Origin: Chrysomallon squamiferum
Taxonomy: Eukaryota > Mollusca > Gastropoda > Neomphalida > Peltospiridae
DNA: 64,000 nucleotides
NCBI GenBank assembly: GCA_012295275.1
Contig: CM022677.1
Location: 23,278,253 to 23,342,252, forward strand
Reading direction: 5' to 3'
Within the stretch, counting starts at the first letter, position 1; every line of letters starts with the position of its first letter. The position numbers and the translations under genes are program-made. The notes under the pieces were generated by a model. It made no database searches and was not told where the DNA came from. It saw only the letters and a list, made by a program, of their open reading frames with translations. Shown piece after piece: positions 1-31,518 of this stretch.

Positions 1-138
1 CAGTTAACTTAAACTAGTATTAAGTATGATGATACCTACAGATTATATGACGACTATTAATATGACTTCAATGACTACTTCTACTGCTGCAGTACCAATA
101 CTAATTCTATTATTATGTATACAAAGTTTCGGTTTTGT

Positions 139-247
<109 letters not shown>

Positions 248-342
248 GAAGTGTTATTATCTATTTTTAGGTTTGAATTTCTGATAATAGTTTGTAATTG
301 TAAATCAGATATATCTAGATTATTACTGGAACCACAAACATA

Positions 343-344
<2 letters not shown>

Positions 345-433
<89 letters not shown>
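345..433. repeat. (TA)n followed by (GA)n compound microsatellite
   Basis: A TA tract at about 345-378 passes directly into a GA tract at about 379-433. No coding signal is present. Confidence 0.96.
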
Positions 434-435
<2 letters not shown>

Positions 436-517
436 TTTTGCGGATAACGTTGTCATAGAAAACCTGTTAAACGAGCTACGCCACGCATTTCTAAGCTGCT
501 ATTAATATTTGTATGTG

Positions 518-578
518 TACACACACACACGCACACACGCACACACACACGTTACACACAAACACACACACACAAGAC
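518..578. repeat. CA-rich simple repeat
   Basis: Imperfect CA/CG dinucleotides. A second ACGC/CA tract at about 821-884 lies on the far side of the MITE at 579-809, so that element appears to have inserted into a CA-rich stretch. Confidence 0.9.
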
Positions 579-809
579 CAGGGTTGGATTTTACCGCCCC
601 CTCCTCAAGGTTCAAGTCCCCCCCACCCTTCCCACTTAGTTTATATAATATGAATGGTTATAACTTATGATCTAGTCGAAAGCAAAAACATGGTTTTACA
701 TTTACATAATGATTTATTTATAAATCAAATGTGAAAATACAAACTTATGTAACATAAACTGCCGCCCTAGGCACTAGCGTAGAAAGCCTCTATGGGAAAT
801 CCGGCCCTG
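579..809. mobile_element. Non-autonomous hAT-like MITE
   Basis: The left end reads CAGGGTTGGATTT and the right end, reverse-complemented, reads CAGGGCCGGATTT, giving terminal inverted repeats of about 13 bases with two mismatches. The flanking 8-mers cacaagac (571-578) and cacacaac (810-817) match at 6 of 8 positions, consistent with a decayed 8-bp hAT target duplication. C-rich subterminal sequence is typical of such elements. The 231 bp hold no ORF, so this is a non-autonomous copy. The family assignment is inferred from the ends only, and part of the target-site match could come from the CA-rich flank. Confidence 0.6.
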
Positions 810-820
810 CACACAACTAA

Positions 821-831
821 CTACACGCACA

Positions 832-875
<44 letters not shown>

Positions 876-884
876 CACGCATGC
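821..884. repeat. (ACGC)n/(CA)n microsatellite
   Basis: ACGC tetranucleotides grade into CA dinucleotides. Confidence 0.93.
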
Positions 885-1239
885 AAGTATGCAAAGGATC
901 TTAGTGACAACAGAAACCAGATGACACCACACTTGGATTAATCTTGTTTAGCAGCAAAGTATATTTTATAATTATCATTTTTTTTTAAATCATTATTATT
1001 ATTATTATTATTAATATTATTATTATTATTTATTTATTTATTTGTTTTATTATTATTATTGTATAAAACCAGTCACTTGTACCTAATAATATTACACTCC
1101 CAAAACAGAAAGTTCTTGGCGTAAACATTTAAACACATTTTTTTTGTACCCTCGTCAGATCTTATCCTCACTATATAATCATCCCTTTCCCCCTTCCCAG
1201 TTCACGCCTAGAGCCCCCCGTCTGCTACGCTCGAGATAA

Positions 1240-1528
1240 TAAATTTCACGGAAGGCCGCGCTGACCTGACCTGGCTAAATCTTGTTAATCATGGATTGCA
1301 ATCATAACCCAGTCAACTCTGCCGTGACCCGTTTTCGTGTAGCTTCCAGTTCCGACTCGCAGCGTAGACGCACGCAAAAACTGACCTCTGGTCCTCACAG
1401 CGGTGGAGATTTTTTTTTTTTTTTTTTTTTTTTTGCAGTGACCAGAACCCAACTAAAACATGGAGGAAGAGAGGAATAAATGGACAGAGGAGAAAACGAA
1501 GAAGCAGAAAGAGCGAAGAACAAAAAAG
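1240..1528 (+). promoter_or_regulatory. Putative promoter and non-coding first exon of the HR3 gene
   Basis: This block is richer in C+G and CpG than its surroundings and ends in a good donor (AAAAAG|gtaggt, exon end 1528). It contains an ATG at 1460 in strong context (A at -3, G at +4). That frame is open for 23 Lys/Glu/Arg-rich codons to the donor. Spliced to the acceptor at 8025, it would run out of frame into TAG just past the main HR3 ATG and so be an upstream ORF. Spliced to an AG two bases downstream (exon from 8027), it would be in frame with HR3. No TATA box or start site can be fixed from sequence. Being the first exon of HR3 is inference. Confidence 0.3.
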
Positions 1529-2027
1529 GTAGGTTAAACGATGTTTGCGTACGTGCGTCGTACTAGTTAAACCATTATTGGTTATTGTAATATTTTATTT
1601 TTTTGTTGTTGTTTTTTTTTTGTTATTGTTACTGTATTTTTTTTACGTCAGCCTTCTACCTGACCTAAGATTAAAAACAACCTGAAAAGACTGTTAAAAT
1701 TATTTACCAAGATATTACTATCTGTTTAAAAAAGATTGTGATATAAATCATTAGGTCATGCTATTTGGAACATTACATCTATGCTTAAGGCAGGCGGTGT
1801 AACCTGGTAACATACATTTTCTAGAAATCAGGGTTACTGGATGTTCTAGGTCATATTCCCTTTCTGCTGATAAAAAACTGAACGTTTGTTTGGCTTGTTT
1901 ACATTTCTAAATTTTTCGTTTTTTAAATCATGCGTATTGTATGATTCATCTAATTTTCTTACCCTCTTTTATGGTTTTACATTAAATTGTTTTAAAAAAT
2001 AAAAATCAACATAATAATATAAATAAA

Positions 2028-2059
<32 letters not shown>

Positions 2060-2341
2060 ATAATAATAAAATAGGATAAAAAAGCAAAATAATAATTAAA
2101 AAATGCAACCAAATAATAAATAAAATAAATAAATAAATAAATAAATAAATAAATGAAAGAACGTCTGCGAGGGTTTAAAAACTGTCAAAAGCGGTCGTTA
2201 AAATAAAATCTCTCTCTTCCTCTTCTCATCTGCCTGCAACATATTTATGTATATTAAGTACGTATACACATACACACACACAAACACGCACAACACACAT
2301 ACACACATGATAGACACAACGAGGTTAGGTCGCAATGACCT
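1262..2341. promoter_or_regulatory. Cluster of nuclear-receptor half-sites
   Basis: Exact AGGTCA hexamers (either strand) occur at 1262-1267, 1267-1272, 1382-1387, 1661-1666, 1753-1758, 1848-1853 and 2336-2341, with related TGACCC at 1325-1330. The one at 1753 (preceded by atcatt) resembles a ROR response element, an AT-rich extension before RGGTCA. The last forms a near-perfect inverted repeat with AGGTCG at 2327-2332 (spacing 3). Roughly half a hexamer is expected by chance in this length. The sites lie upstream of a nuclear-receptor gene and could mediate auto- or cross-regulation; that function is inferred. Confidence 0.4.
1409..1434. repeat. Poly-T tract
   Basis: A run of about 25 T lies immediately upstream of the putative first-exon ATG. 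It could be the tail of an insertion or a polypyrimidine tract: it ends in gcag at 1434-1437, which could act as a splice acceptor. Confidence 0.85.
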
Positions 2342-2491
2342 AGACTCATACTAATTAACTCTTTGCGCGTGTTCCATTTCACTAAACATCTAGGTTTCTG
2401 ATACAGATACCGCAGGGACAACACTAAGGTGGAGTGACCCGTCTGTGAAGGTGCGGTAACAAAGACACTAAACAATAACAACAGCAGTAAC

Positions 2492-2494
<3 letters not shown>

Positions 2495-2541
<47 letters not shown>
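2495..2541. repeat. (TAA)n microsatellite
   Basis: About 15 TAA units, followed at 2860-3060 by a longer A/TAA-rich low-complexity stretch. Confidence 0.95.
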
Positions 2542-2542
<1 letters not shown>

Positions 2543-2859
2543 TATAATAACTGTACAGAGATATGAAGATTATCGTTATAAAATTAACTAATATCTGTAC
2601 AGACATCAAAATATTGTTACAAAATGAATTATTTTGTACAAAGCGACATAAAAAATATTTATCAAATTACAACTAATATTTGAACAACGGACATAACAAA
2701 AGATGATAATATTATGGAATTAACTAATATTTTTACAAAGCGTCATAAAAAAAAAATTTGATCTAAAATAACTAATGTATGTACAAAAAGATATCAAAAA
2801 TATTGTTATAAAGTTAACCTAATATTTGTACAATTATATATCAAGTATTATAAAATTAA

Positions 2860-3060
2860 CAAAAACAACAACAAAAAAGAAAAAAAAAAAAATTAAAAAA
2901 TTAAAAATTAAAATTAAAAATTAAAAAAAATTAAAATTAATAATAAAAAAATAAACAAAAATAATAAAAGAAAAAAAAAAAAATAAAATAAAAAAAATAA
3001 TAAAAATTAAATAGATAGATAGATAAATAATAATAAAAAAAAAAAAATTATAATTAAAAA
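2860..3060. repeat. A-rich low-complexity tract
   Basis: Nearly pure A with interspersed T (AAATTAAA and TAAA motifs) over about 200 bases. Confidence 0.93.
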
Positions 3061-4041
3061 ATTAAAAAATTTTCTTTTTATATTATTTTTAGTTACAATT
3101 TTGTAACTGTACAAGAGAGAGAGAGTCAGCTGTCGGAACGCCGTGGAGAATTAAAATAACAAACACAGCAATCTGTCATTCAGTAAATTCATTGCAGAAA
3201 TCACTCAGCTATTGCAGACGTTCGTCGCTCGCTCAAGCAGAATCGGTTTTTTGTTAGTTTTTTGTTTGTTTATTTATTTTTTTTTTTTTTTTTTTTTTTT
3301 TATATGTTAGCGGATGCGTTAGAAGATAACCATGTTTATCTTAAATCAAGTATTATGCCAACTGGTTGTTTTATCGAGATTACTACTACTACCACTACAA
3401 CAACAACAACTGCAACACTACTATTCAGCTACAATTATTAAGAATACTGCTATCTTACTTTTACTATATTTACTGCTAATATTGTTATTAATACACCCAC
3501 TACTGTTCCTGCTTTAGTATGAATGTCACAAACGGGAGTTGATCCTACTACGTACAAAACTCAGCGCCGATACTTCTGTTGATCTGTTATAATACTGCTA
3601 TGTGGCTGCTACTGTTTTTACTAAGTACTAGTAACATTACTATACATACTACAGCCACTCTTACTATCATCCCTGCTGCAATGCTATAATATATATTAAA
3701 ACTGCAGTTACTTCATTTCACGGATTTGTTTGCAGCAACACAGCGTTTGCCCTTGTTACTAATAAAACTGCGGTAGTTTGGTTATAAGTATTAGTAATTG
3801 TATTAATAATGGTAATCTAGTGATAGTGATAGTAGTAGCAGAATTAATAATTATAATAATATTTAGCCATATCTGTGGCAGAAAAATAAATATTAATAAT
3901 TTTCACATTTTATTAGCTTTGATTTGGGGACCCTCACGGAAGGGTAACCCAGTAGTGACGCATATTTATTTGACAATATTTAGATTCTGTGAGAAGCTAT
4001 GACGTCAAATTTATTATATTAATATTAATGAACTTTTCTCT

Positions 4042-4074
<33 letters not shown>

Positions 4075-5163
4075 ACAAAAAGTAATGAAATAGTTACCTT
4101 GTTTATATTGTTACGTTTCGTTGGTCCAGTAAAATGACATTTAACATTTAAATTTCAAACTGATTGTTATTTCTCACTTTTGTATTTTATCTACATTAAA
4201 AGGATTTAATTTTTTATTTCGCGCGTAACAAAATACGATTACTTTCTCCTATTGTCTCAAATTTAGGTTGGGAAACCCTCCAATTTGTAATTCCCGGTCC
4301 CTAAGAGCGCCTCTCTTCGACGTCACCAATAAAGTAGGTCGGGCAACCCTGTGTAACTACGCAGAGGTTCATCATGTAGTTCTATTATATATCAAAGTAT
4401 GCAATTACTCCCATTCAAGTTTAAAACTGTTTAGATTGTAGAATATATTAATGGCATGCATTGCTTGAATGCAACTGAAAGTTTAATTTTGATCGCTCTT
4501 TAAAAGTATCTACCTGCGCAATGTTATCATTTTAAATGTAATACGGTTCCTTGCACAAGTAGTGCGAGGTTATTTTTATCTCGTTCTTATGGTTCCGTTT
4601 GGACGAAATTATTGTCCTACTTTTGGGTGAATCTAGGCTAATATACGAATGTAGAAGAGAAACAATGTCTGTCACCATAAAAGGTAAGTTTGCGACAACA
4701 AGTCTTCGGTTTTTTAAACTTTGCAGTCGAAAATGTTGTCTGTATAACGTGTCGTGCATACGTGTTTGAGAAAATGGCGTGAAAGCGTAAAGCAGGCAGT
4801 GAGTGGCTTCCCAGCTGATTTTAACGGGGAATTCTCAAGCTAGTCAATAAAATTGGTCGGTGACAGCTTTGACAATCAACATATGAGTGTTAATTACTCC
4901 GCAGGGAGATACATTTAGAGTATGGCTAGATGTATAAAGTTTGATATCGCCTCCGCAGTGTTGCGATTTTAAATTATCGGAACAGCGCTCAGATAACATA
5001 AACCACACCCCCATTTTGTAAAGTTGTTTCGATGGTGCAGCTTTGCAAGAGATGTGTTTATTTATTCATTGTCACCAACATTATTTCATCGCTTTTATTT
5101 CAGTTTTATACATACTCGTTTATGATAAGTTAGCACATTATGAACGGTGTGTATAAGCTTACT

Positions 5164-5433
5164 TTAGTTTTTATTTACAGAGATAATATCGGGCTTGAAC
5201 TTTGATTTAGATGACTGGACCAAACCACTTTGTACTTTATAAGGGGTGACAGCATTATACGAAAGAATGCAATTAATGAATTCGCGGTTTTCTTTGGAAC
5301 AATCGATGTGGAAATGTTCATCGTTTATTGTTTTTCTATTCGTTGTGATGATTAGAATAGTTTCAAAGACATTTTCCTGTAATCTAGACATGTGGCGCTC
5401 ACATAGTTGAAGATAGCAGTTTTTCATAGTCAC
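5164..5433 (-). other. Unrecognised 89-codon minus-strand ORF, possible exon or gene fragment
   Basis: The frame has mixed composition rather than repeat-derived residues (for example HIDCSKENREFINCILSYN near its middle) and sits in a segment less AT-biased than its flanks. I do not recognise a family. No convincing splice sites or upstream partner exon were found. It could be a chance ORF, an exon of an antisense gene, or a relic. Confidence 0.15.
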
Positions 5434-6708
5434 GTGACTGATAAGCGTTTATAGTTTGTTTCATTATTTATGTCATAACGGTAAAGTGGCACCTGTTTTA
5501 GTTCTTTTTATTGTTTTGAATAAAACGCGTACTATCAATAAAAGTCGATATTGTTAGTGTTATTATTAAATTTTTAAATTTAATATTCATAAATTAGCAG
5601 TGATTTAATAAATTAATGTTTACTAAACTAGTTTTAAAAGTTTAATATTTTACGTTTTTGTAAATCCTTTTTAAAAAGATTATACTATTTAAAAATAAAT
5701 TATAATAGTAATCTTATAGAAATGTTAAATTTAGCAGTTTATCACATGCTTACTTACGTAATATTTCAGGAATGGAACATTACTAATATTACTACAGCAG
5801 CTACTTTTTTCTCTTTTTTTTTATCAACGCTTATTGCTACTTATGCTGTTGTTAGTAATCCTAATACAACATTACTAAAAACACTATGTGTGTGTGTGTG
5901 TATTGAGAAACGAAAAAAACAGTTAAAAAAGATTATTACTGATGATGTAAAATGAGAGAAAAGATAATAATCTTGGATCATTTTACTGTTATAAAAAATA
6001 TTTTAAAAATACAACACAAGATAATATTTCACAACTGACAAAGAAATGTGATTAAATTGTAAGTAAAGTCCACTGCTAGTTACATGTGGTCAGTTCGCAG
6101 GCTAAACACGGACACACTGAGTGGGAGGATGGTTCCAGTGTAACATCTAGGTTATTTATTGACAATATTGATTTCTATTTGCTTTTGTATTCAACGTTAC
6201 AAATGCATTTTAATTATTTACATATTCTAGGTATTGTAATTCAGTGAAAAAAAAAAAAAGAAAAAATAAGCCTGTGAAAATGATAGATAGAAAATGTCAA
6301 CTGGCTTTCTGATTTGCATTTTTGATTATATAATAGGCGTGCATCTACTGCGACATGTAGAGCGAATGGTGAGGTGGGATATACATTTTATCTGTAGAAT
6401 AGATTATCCTGGATAGTATTCACATACTTTTTATGTTTCTAGTTGAAATGTTCGATTCAAATAATAGCCAAAATATATTATAAATATGGGGTTATTTGTA
6501 AGCACAAACAAAAGGGAATTAAAAAAAAATAATTTAAGAATAAAAAATTAATAAATAAAATAATTTAGTTAGAACTGTACAAAATATATTTGGTTATTTG
6601 CACTTGAACCCCTCCCATTCATATATTTTGATGGGTTTAGAATTTTTGTACTATTTAGCTACATTGTTGGGAGAATTTTTTTTTTTTTTTATGGAATTGA
6701 ATTGAAAT

Positions 6709-6747
<39 letters not shown>

Positions 6748-7784
6748 AGTAAGGATTAATATGGTTGTAGGTACACATTAACAGATGTAAACTTTGGAAA
6801 AGACTATAACAGTTTGGGACACGTCTGTTTGATAAATTGAAATATGAGCTAAATACAAATTTTAGTGTTTACTTTGAGACAACCTGTTGGTAGTGTGAAG
6901 TTTCCATGGAAGTTTTTGTTGTTTTAAAAAAGTACAGACACTCAGACATACCATGTCGGGTGGAATTACATTTGTTTGGATGGGAGGGGGGAGACTGGGT
7001 ATTGTGATCATATAACTGGGTACTGTAATAATCAACACAGATGATAGAATGTCCAGTGGAATTTAAAAAAAGAAAGAAAAAAGTTTTTGCTCATATTGTG
7101 TGTATCTTCCTTCTTAAGTATTAAAGCTAATTGAAACACAAACACATGCAGACACAATACAGCAAATGGTTGTATAAAATGTGTTATTTTTAAAAGTAAT
7201 TATTATTATTTTTTAAATGTTGCTTTTTTAAAAATTATTTCTGATATTTTTAATTTTTACTGACACATTTAATTGAAAAGTAACATTTAAAAAAATAAAT
7301 TCATCTAGAATATGTACCTGTCACTTCTGTATTAAGCTGACATGATATGGAATTTAAATTTATGCAGTGTTTGCAATAAAATATACATTCAGCAGAAAAC
7401 AATTTTAATTGAAGTGACTGAAATTTCAGATACATGAAATTAATAGCAGGTATAAAATGATATATCTGTAGTTACGCAGCTGGTAAATGAATAAATATTC
7501 AGATTGAGAAACAACTAAATGAACATAATAATTTTTGAATAAATGAGCTAAATACTGGCATGACCTGTCTGTAGACTTTATGTTTAATAGCAAAGCATCT
7601 TTTACATGCATCTTGCATATATATTTTTATATTGTTAATGTTTTAAAATGTTTCTTGTTTATTTTCTCTGTGTCACCAGACAAGCAACATTATGAACATT
7701 TGACTGATTACTGAAATATGTGTGGATAGTCTGCTGGTATACTATTACCTGCACACCCACCCACACCCACACACACACACACAC

Positions 7785-7909
7785 ATTGTAGATGCATTTG
7801 AATAAGTGTTTTAAGAAGCTTTTGGCCTGTAAATTTTGATCAGTATTAAATAATGATTTTTATTCTTCCTTACAGAGGAGGTACAAACATAAACACACAC
7901 ACACAGACA

Positions 7910-7941
<32 letters not shown>

Positions 7942-8035
7942 TTGTAGATGCATATGAATAAGTGTTTTAAGAAGCTTTTGGCCTGTAATCAGTATTAAAT
8001 AATGATTTTTATTCTTCCTTACAGAGGAGGTACAA

Positions 8036-8037
<2 letters not shown>
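7785..8037 (+). repeat. Tandem duplication spanning a 3' splice site
   Basis: Two near-identical copies (about 7785-7887 and 7941-8036, offset about 150-156 bases) each contain the same intron end, polypyrimidine tract, ttacag acceptor and first exon bases AGGAGGTACAAA. Only the second copy continues into the ATG at 8036. A CA repeat lies between them. The first copy supplies a decoy or alternative acceptor at 7876. Confidence 0.9.
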
Positions 8038-27432
<19,395 letters not shown>

Positions 27433-28598
27433 AAAAAAGGACAACATGGTGGTTTTTAATTCGTGGAAAAAAAAAAAAACATCGACATTTCTTTATGGTT
27501 TTAATTTACATACATTATTAAAATGAATACAAGAGTGAAGTATTTTATGTGCTAGACAACCTTCTATAAACAAAAGTAAAAATTTTCCAGATTTGATTGA
27601 GAGTGTTGATGTAAAGAAAAACAAAGATACTGTGTTCTAAAGAACTGTCTTCATTTAAACATGCTGCATGTGACGTTAGACAGCAAACTTTAGAAATCAG
27701 ATTACAAACACAACAAAATGCTATGTTCTAAGCAACTGTCTTTATAACAAAGAACACAACTGTTTGAGGATTGAAAAGAAATATTTTGACATTCATCGTG
27801 GATATGAAAAGGACAACATGCTTACTTATTATATACGTTCAGGACAAGGAGAACTTATTTTTTATTTACAGAATGAAAAATATATGGTGGTTTGTTCTTG
27901 GAGTACCTTTCTTTTTTTAAATTTTTTATTTTATTAAAAATGTTATCAATATAATAAACTGTGCAGGTTTAATTTTCTCCATTTTATGCATGGACGTTTA
28001 AAAAGAGTGTTCACTACAGAAGCAGATATTTTTGTTTTTATTTTTATATATAATATCTGCTGGATTTGAAAACACAGACGATGTTCATAGACTAAAAATT
28101 ACCTGAATATAATGCACTGGATTTCAATTGTTTTTTAACAGAAATATTTTTTTTTTTTTTCCCCTTTAATAGAAGACCAGAACTTTTGGTTGTAGGTGGT
28201 TTGTACATAGATTTACATAATGTGCTACTCAGTTACCATGGAGTCGTGTTAATTTACATAACAATTGGTTGGTGCTGTTTCCATGGATACGGCTGAGTGT
28301 TTTGTTGTTGTTGTTGGATTTTTTTTTTATAACATGGTGAATAAGAAAGAAGAAGAAGCAAAAAAATACATAAATAAATAAATAAATAAATAAATAAAAT
28401 AATAATAATAATGTTTTATATTTTATTCCAGGAGTGTAATTTGATGATTGTTAATGGAAAAATTTTAGCTTGGGATATTAAAAATAGAATTTTTTTTTTT
28501 TTTCAAGTTTTATTTTTCTTACTCTTGTTCTAAAACAATGGCAGCTGTGAGAAGTGGTTAACACTTTCAAGTGCATGAATTATTACAGTTATTATTAC

Positions 28599-28604
28599 AA
28601 TAAA
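28599..28604 (+). terminator. Candidate polyadenylation signal of HR3
   Basis: AATAAA about 1.17 kb after the HR3 stop. It is one of several in this AT-rich region, so it is only a candidate. Confidence 0.2.
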
Positions 28605-29954
28605 AATACAGTTGTGATTCATATTTATGTGCAGGGAGACATATTTTTACACAAATAGAAGAAATTAATAGTTGAAAGAAAAAACTCAAATAGCTCGTTT
28701 CTGCTGTTTAAATTTATAACGATTGCCATATTCTTTTCCTCCACTTGTCAAAGAGAAGACATGTAGAATCATCCACATTTTAACCTTTATTTTAATTATT
28801 TGGTTGAAAAAGAGAGTGAAATATCACCATAAACTCCCCTTCAAGTAGGATAGTTACTCGCAGAATCATTTATCATTATTTTATCGTAACAACATAACTA
28901 ACATGTTTGCTTTTATAATACATACACTGTTCAAGATTTGGTGGAAACAAATGACCAAGTACATTTTGTATTCTTACTTCTGTGTCATTTAGTGTTTGAT
29001 TGTTTACTTACAACAAATATATCAAGTTCTTGTAACTGTTTCGTACCTGACAACCAACTAGTTAATGATAAATGTAATGATGATGAAACAAAGATTTTAT
29101 GATTGTTTGTATTAATTCTGATGACGACAAATCTCTATCTAATAATGATTAATAATTGCAACGTTTTTCATTTATGTAAATGACAGCCAACCTTCCAAAT
29201 GACAATATGAGGGAGGGGAGGTTTGTATTTCCATTTTATGATGGCATTTTGAACAGATAAGAATTTTTTTTAAAAAGATAAAAAAGATTGTTGCAGTTTT
29301 TAAATATTTATTAATATACGATTAAATGTCAAACTTATAAATGTTGAAAATGTGTCACCAATCACAACTAAAATTGTAACTTGAATGCAGTATATAAAAT
29401 ATATTTATCAAAAGTACTCTTTCAATTGTAGACTGGTTCTATACTGACTGTATACATTGGTTTTCTTTAAGCTTTTTTCTCTTTGTTATATTTCTGTTTT
29501 TTAAATTATATATACTTTAAATTATGTTGCATTTATAAAAATATAACCAATGCTAATTTTTTCCTAAATAAATTCTGTTTAGGAATGAAGTGTCAATATT
29601 CTTTTTGTACTTATGTCTATAAACAGTGTATTTTATTTTTACTTTTTTAAACCTGAATTTTAAATCAGTTTTATGAGTGAGTACTAAATATTAAATTATT
29701 TATGAATAGATTAAATTTTAAAATTATTATTGCTTTTTTTTTTTGTTTGTTAATGTTTTGTTTTTCTGACTTATTTTTTATATCAGTTGTTAATAGTTAT
29801 TAAAACATTTTAATACTGAAAATAAGAATTAAACAAAAATTGTAATCTATTTCACATTATGTGTTAAAAAGATTCATTCAGAACAAAGGTAGAAGTGAGT
29901 ATGTGTGTTTCTAAAAAAGTTAAAAATATCATTATACACAACTGATCTACTCAG

Positions 29955-29958
<4 letters not shown>

Positions 29959-30004
<46 letters not shown>
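29959..30004. repeat. (CT)n microsatellite
   Basis: About 23 CT units. Confidence 0.96.
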
Positions 30005-30007
<3 letters not shown>

Positions 30008-30497
30008 GTATATGCTGAAAAAAATCACATAGATAAAAAATATTAAAGTTAGATAATCCTTATTTTTTTATTATTTTTTTTTATTACTATTTTTATTTTG
30101 TTCAATGGCGGTGGAAGAATTATCACATACATTTGTCTCTGTCATTTTTATAATTTTTATTTTCTCCATCTCAGTAATTTTTGTCTCATTTTAATAATGT
30201 TTGTGCTGGATTTAGCATAACTGAAAAATAATCTCGTATTAATCTTTTTTAAAAAGGAATTTTTGTATTATTAATGTTTCACATGTGTCATAACCATGGT
30301 AATATAACAAGCATATGTAAGTATATCCATGGTGTATTGTATAGTATATGAATATAAAATTATTTAGTTACTGTACAGATTTTTTTGTTGAGATACACAG
30401 AAAACTTAATTTTCATGCATTGTACAAACTCTTGTTGTTATTCATGCTGTCTGTGTATGCATGTGCATGTGTTTTTTCATGTGCATGTGGGACTTTT

Positions 30498-30535
<38 letters not shown>

Positions 30536-31459
30536 AGTATGTGCATATTTCACTATGTTCTAGCTATTCCAGAATATTACTGAAACTGATCATTTTAAGA
30601 GTAGCTCTATTGTTTTACACAGCTATGCACTGTAATGTATGAAGTAAGCATTTTCAGTAATAAATATCCATAATATTGTCTAAACAGTTCTAATCTTTTA
30701 GGGGAATTATTCTAAATAAATTTTGTATAACCTTTATTTATTAAATCTTTCTTTATTATTTTTAAAAAAATGTTTAATATTTATTTATTTTTATTTTTAT
30801 TTTTTTTTAAGTTCTGCCTTTTCCTATTTTGGAAATGATTTAATTTTTCTTTAAGGAAAGATACTGTATATTCTTTTTTATTTATTATTTTTTTTTGGTT
30901 ATTACTTTTTTTTATATTCTTGTTTCAGTGATGAATGACTATATTTTGTGCAGTTTTCAAACTGTTTCTTTACATTTAAATGGATGATTAATTAAACATT
31001 AGTTCAGTATCAGTATAATTTATGTAAGGAAAAAATAACTGCTACTACTCCACTATGGGTTACTCCTGATTAGCAGCAACATTTTTGTTAAATAGTGTTT
31101 CTCATGAACAGGAAAATATACCACTGGACCTTTTATCTTCATATGAGTGGCTGGGCACAGGCTTGAATGTGAAATCACGTGACTCTACTAGCAGTACTTC
31201 AGAACTGAAGTTCTGTGCTAATAAATGTATACTTTTGGCACTTTCTTTATGTAGATTTTATTTCAATGTTGAAAATTGTATTTCTTAGGAAATTCTTCAT
31301 TTTTCATTATCTAAAAGTAATTTGGAATGGTCTGTGTATTTGTACAAGTTTTAGAGCACAAATGAAATCATTGTTACCTGTACATTCCTACAAAGTTTTC
31401 ATTAGCGGGGTTTGGTGGGGTTCATGGAGTTAATACTAATACAATTGTTCCAGATCTGA

Positions 31460-31516
<57 letters not shown>
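31460..31516. repeat. (CA)n microsatellite
   Basis: About 28 CA units followed by irregular CA-rich sequence to 31560. Confidence 0.96.

Positions 31517-31518
<2 letters not shown>

Larger units (their letters stand above)
1529..8024 (+). other. Putative long first intron of the HR3 gene, no gene recognised
   Basis: About 6.5 kb of AT-rich sequence with TAAA, TAA and A-rich tracts at about 2020-2150, 2495-2541 and 2860-3060, poly-T at about 3278-3302 and 4046-4073, and poly-A at about 6712-6745. The segment 4240-5450 is more complex in composition (see the ORF at 5164-5433). Intron status depends on the uncertain exon ending at 1528. Confidence 0.35.
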
